A stretch of 16,820 bases of DNA, taken from NCBI GenBank assembly GCA_026415535.1, contig JAOAGX010000008.1:1-16820 (forward strand), in the 5' to 3' direction. This document shows, one piece after another, positions 14,949 to 16,820 of this stretch; positions within the stretch are counted from its first letter, which is position 1, and every line of letters begins with the position of its first letter. The notes below the pieces were generated by a model. That model had not been told where the DNA came from and did no database searches. It saw nothing but the letters and a program-made list of their open reading frames with translations. A program made the position numbers and the translations under genes. Origin of the DNA: Armatimonadota bacterium (GTDB lineage: Bacteria; Armatimonadota; UBA5829).

Positions 14949-15675
14949 GGCGTCTCACTCTCTCAAAAACGTCGCCACCGATTGAATTGGCCAACGCGTA
15001 TGATTCTGGCGTACCTATGTCGATAAACTCCCCTTCTCCCAAAAAACCATAGATATTGCGGCCGACCCAACTTGGAAACATCTCGCGCTCGATGGAAACA
15101 GGCCTGTTCGACGGAATGTCCTCTATTAGGGACTTAGCCAGAATATAGACTCCTGCACTTATTCGGCCTGGCCCTGGCTGATCACTTTTTTCCTCAAATC
15201 GCGTGATTCGTCCCGTACTATCTGTTGAGACTCTGCCGTAACGTCCGCAGTCTTTTATTTCAACAAGAAGCAAGGAACCCTCTGCGCCTGCATCTGTGTG
15301 CCTTTGATAGAATTCGTCGTAGTTTGAGGTAAACAACGAATCACCGTTCATTATCAGAGCAGGATCTGAACTGATGAGTGGTAAGGCCAATCTCAGTGCT
15401 CCAGCAGTGTCGAGCGGTCGGTCTTCCTGCGAGTAAACTATTTTCATTTCGGAATATGAATCGCCGACAACTTCACGAACCAGAACTCCCAAGTATCCGG
15501 TGCAAAGAATCACCCTGCGAACTCCTACAGCGGCAAGATAGTCCAGTTGGTAGAAGATAAACGGCGTGCCACGAACTTCTGCCAGCACTTTCGGGCGATC
15601 ACTCACAACCGACTGAAGCCGCGTTCCTTTGCCGCCAGCCAAGATTACCGCATCGATATTCGCAAGATTACCCAT
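14935..15675 (-). CDS. hddC: Sugar-1-phosphate nucleotidyltransferase, heptose-1-phosphate guanylyltransferase type
   Basis: A 246-residue nucleotidyltransferase. The N-terminal nucleotide-binding signature AVILAGGKGTRL (9-20) and RPKVLAEVRGTPFIFYQLDYL (from 27) are followed by the metal-binding NGDSLF (110-115), the segment GRISAGVYIL and the late FIDIGTPESY. Its length and the PLDTAGALRLAL segment (87-98) fit the HddC/GmhD-like group, which makes GDP-D-glycero-alpha-D-manno-heptose from the 1-phosphate and GTP. The gene overlaps the methyltransferase upstream by 8 bases and the kinase downstream by 14. Because related enzymes use other sugars and bases, the heptose assignment rests on the adjacent HddA-like kinase. 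Confidence 0.83.
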   Translation of the reverse strand: MGNLANIDAVILAGGKGTRLQSVVSDRPKVLAEVRGTPFIFYQLDYLAAVGVRRVILCTGYLGVLVREVVGDSYSEMKIVYSQEDRPLDTAGALRLALPLISSDPALIMNGDSLFTSNYDEFYQRHTDAGAEGSLLLVEIKDCGRYGRVSTDSTGRITRFEEKSDQPGPGRISAGVYILAKSLIEDIPSNRPVSIEREMFPSWVGRNIYGFLGEGEFIDIGTPESYALANSIGGDVFERVRRRGNK

Positions 15676-16366
15676 CTGCTGCGATTACTTCTTCCAACAC
15701 AGTCTGTTTAGGCTTGGTTGCTACCACAAAACTTGCAAAGCCGAAAAGGTCCCAGAATACGGGACCTGTAATCTTTCGTAACTGCTTCAAGGATACAATG
15801 GCACTATACGGAATCAGTACGATCCCACGCCAGTCGCGTCTCACTGCTGCCTTTCGAACAACCAATCCTCCAGCCTCAACGGCTTCGCATATTGTGCCCA
15901 AGTCGTAGATCCTGACGTGCGTAGGATCGTCGTAAAAGTTCAGGGTATGTGACATATGAGGCAATTTGGCACTGTGCGGCGAGGGAGTTTCTATATACAT
16001 GCCTCCACCGGGTGCGAGTTTGCGGCACAGCTTCGAGATAACCAATTCCCCATCTTTCAAGTGCTCGATGACGTGGCTCATTATTATGCAGTCGAAGTAG
16101 TTGTCCGGCAAGGGGTCTAGGGCGTCAGGATCGGTTAGGTCAATTTGGTAGAAATGCTCCATTACTTCCAAGTCGGCGGCTTCAATATTGTAGTCAGTTG
16201 ACTTGTCTAAACCGAAGTATTGGCACTGAGGATAATACTTTTTTGTTCGCCGAGGGGAATGGTTGCCGCAGCCCACGTCAAGAACCTTGGCGTTCTCTCT
16301 GGACAAGAACTCGTCCATTTGAACGAACCTAAACGGCTTTGCCATAAATCTACGCAAACTCTGCAT
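15668..16366 (-). CDS. Class I SAM-dependent methyltransferase
   Basis: With the start chosen here the protein has 232 residues. It has the Rossmann-type methyltransferase motif I in VLDVGCGNHSP (28-38), an acidic residue after the second strand (FGLDKS, 51-56), a later LPDNYFDCIIMSHVIEHL (86-103) with the usual motif IV region, and LAPGGGMYIETP (117-128). It probably methylates a sugar of the repeat unit or its precursor, but the sequence does not say which atom. The ATG at 16364-16366 is preceded by GAGG at eight bases. Two longer starts exist in frame, ATG at 16397-16399 and TTG at 16418-16420, with weaker sites; they add 11 or 18 residues. It overlaps the guanylyltransferase gene by 8 bases. 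Confidence 0.85.
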   Translation of the reverse strand: MQSLRRFMAKPFRFVQMDEFLSRENAKVLDVGCGNHSPRRTKKYYPQCQYFGLDKSTDYNIEAADLEVMEHFYQIDLTDPDALDPLPDNYFDCIIMSHVIEHLKDGELVISKLCRKLAPGGGMYIETPSPHSAKLPHMSHTLNFYDDPTHVRIYDLGTICEAVEAGGLVVRKAAVRRDWRGIVLIPYSAIVSLKQLRKITGPVFWDLFGFASFVVATKPKQTVLEEVIAADG

Positions 16367-16440
16367 TGACGACGCCTCGTCAGATCCAATAAGCAGCATC
16401 ACTTCGAACAGCGTGAACAACCAGATCGAAGTTGATCACT

Positions 16441-16820
16441 CTATTCGCAGTGAAGTAGTCGAGACCTAGCCTCCTGCAAATCGTTCAGCAGACGCCGACT
16501 GATGACCTGCCACGAGTACTCCTCGCGGCCAATTCTAACGGCTTCATCGGCCATGCGGCGGGCTAGTTCTTCGTCGGCTGCAATCTTGAGCATTGCTTCA
16601 GCCAACGCATCCGCATTGCATGGAGGAACCACGATTCCGTTCCGACCATCTATGACCTGCTCAGGCAGCGCACCTACCCTTGTGGCAATGCACGGGAGTC
16701 CGTTGCCAAGCGCGATGGCGGCAACGCCTGACTGCGTTGCCGAAGTGTAAGGTAGAACCATTACTCCGTGAGTAGCAATTGCGTTTTTTACTTCGGAGTC
16801 TTGCACATACCTGTTCGTCA
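16441..16820 (-). CDS. GT4-type glycosyltransferase (partial, N-terminus off the right edge)
   Basis: Only the last 126 or so residues are inside the window; the frame is open to base 20 of the last line and runs on beyond it. A GTG at 16804-16806 should not be taken as the start, because coding continues upstream. The visible part is the C-terminal donor-binding domain of a GT-B enzyme: VMVLPYTSATQSGVAA, IALGNGLPCIATRVGALPE, then NGIVVPPCNADALAEAM and a final helix with SWQVISRRLL. The ATQSGV form, rather than the E-x7-E form, is typical of one GT4 subgroup. The methyltransferase gene follows after a gap of 74 bases with the start chosen for it. Confidence 0.88.
   Translation of the reverse strand, partial: TNRYVQDSEVKNAIATHGVMVLPYTSATQSGVAAIALGNGLPCIATRVGALPEQVIDGRNGIVVPPCNADALAEAMLKIAADEELARRMADEAVRIGREEYSWQVISRRLLNDLQEARSRLLHCE

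Noticed and set aside
16441..16806. Complete small protein starting at GTG 16804-16806
   Set aside because: The frame stays open to the window end and the domain is only the C-terminal half of a GT4 enzyme, so it is a truncated view of a longer gene.

Overview
The window is one long, almost uninterrupted run of genes, all read from the minus strand (right to left), belonging to a bacterial extracellular or surface polysaccharide cluster. Shine-Dalgarno-like sites, frequent GTG/TTG starts, short overlaps between neighbours and a roughly balanced base composition indicate a bacterium. The exosortase and its companion gene types point to a Gram-negative lineage with PEP-CTERM sorting. A dispersed-type hairpin repeat near 657-739 resembles intergenic repeats I associate with Acidobacteriota and similar environmental phyla, but the phylum assignment is only a guess. 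No RNA gene, CRISPR array, insertion sequence or phage gene was seen.

Layout in transcription order. (1) 16820-13893: the C-terminal part of a GT4 glycosyltransferase cut by the window edge, a class I SAM methyltransferase, then an overlapping pair that looks like HddC (heptose-1-phosphate guanylyltransferase) and HddA (heptose-7-phosphate kinase), i.e. supply of GDP-D-glycero-D-manno-heptose. (2) 13711-9562: an exosortase fused to an EpsI domain, a FemAB/GNAT-like protein and a divergent polysaccharide-deacetylase-like protein, gene types often seen together in exosortase-linked polysaccharide loci. (3) 9565-4610: two GT4 glycosyltransferases flanking a nucleotide-sugar 6-dehydrogenase, then a CapK/PaaK-like adenylate-forming enzyme. 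(4) 4543-3506: a threonine-aldolase-like PLP enzyme, followed by an AT-rich gap of about 190 bases. (5) 3317-1: a hexapeptide-repeat acetyltransferase, a DegT-type sugar aminotransferase, a short monotopic phosphoglycosyl transferase, a 311-base gap holding a hairpin repeat, and the N-terminal part of a Gfo/Idh/MocA oxidoreductase cut by the left edge.

How they could work together (inference). The dehydrogenase, Gfo/Idh oxidoreductase, DegT aminotransferase and hexapeptide acetyltransferase are the four enzyme types of the WbpA-WbpB-WbpE-WbpD route to a UDP-2,3-diacetamido-2,3-dideoxy-uronic acid. HddA/HddC would supply a GDP-heptose. The phosphoglycosyl transferase would start the lipid-linked repeat unit and the three GT4 enzymes would extend it. 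The methyltransferase, deacetylase-like, FemAB-like, CapK-like and aldolase-like proteins would decorate it. No recognisable flippase, polymerase or export protein lies in the window, so the cluster continues outside. The most unusual combination is the aldolase-like gene directly downstream of the CapK-like ligase with a FemAB-like gene in the same run, which suggests, without proving, an amino-acid decoration of the glycan.
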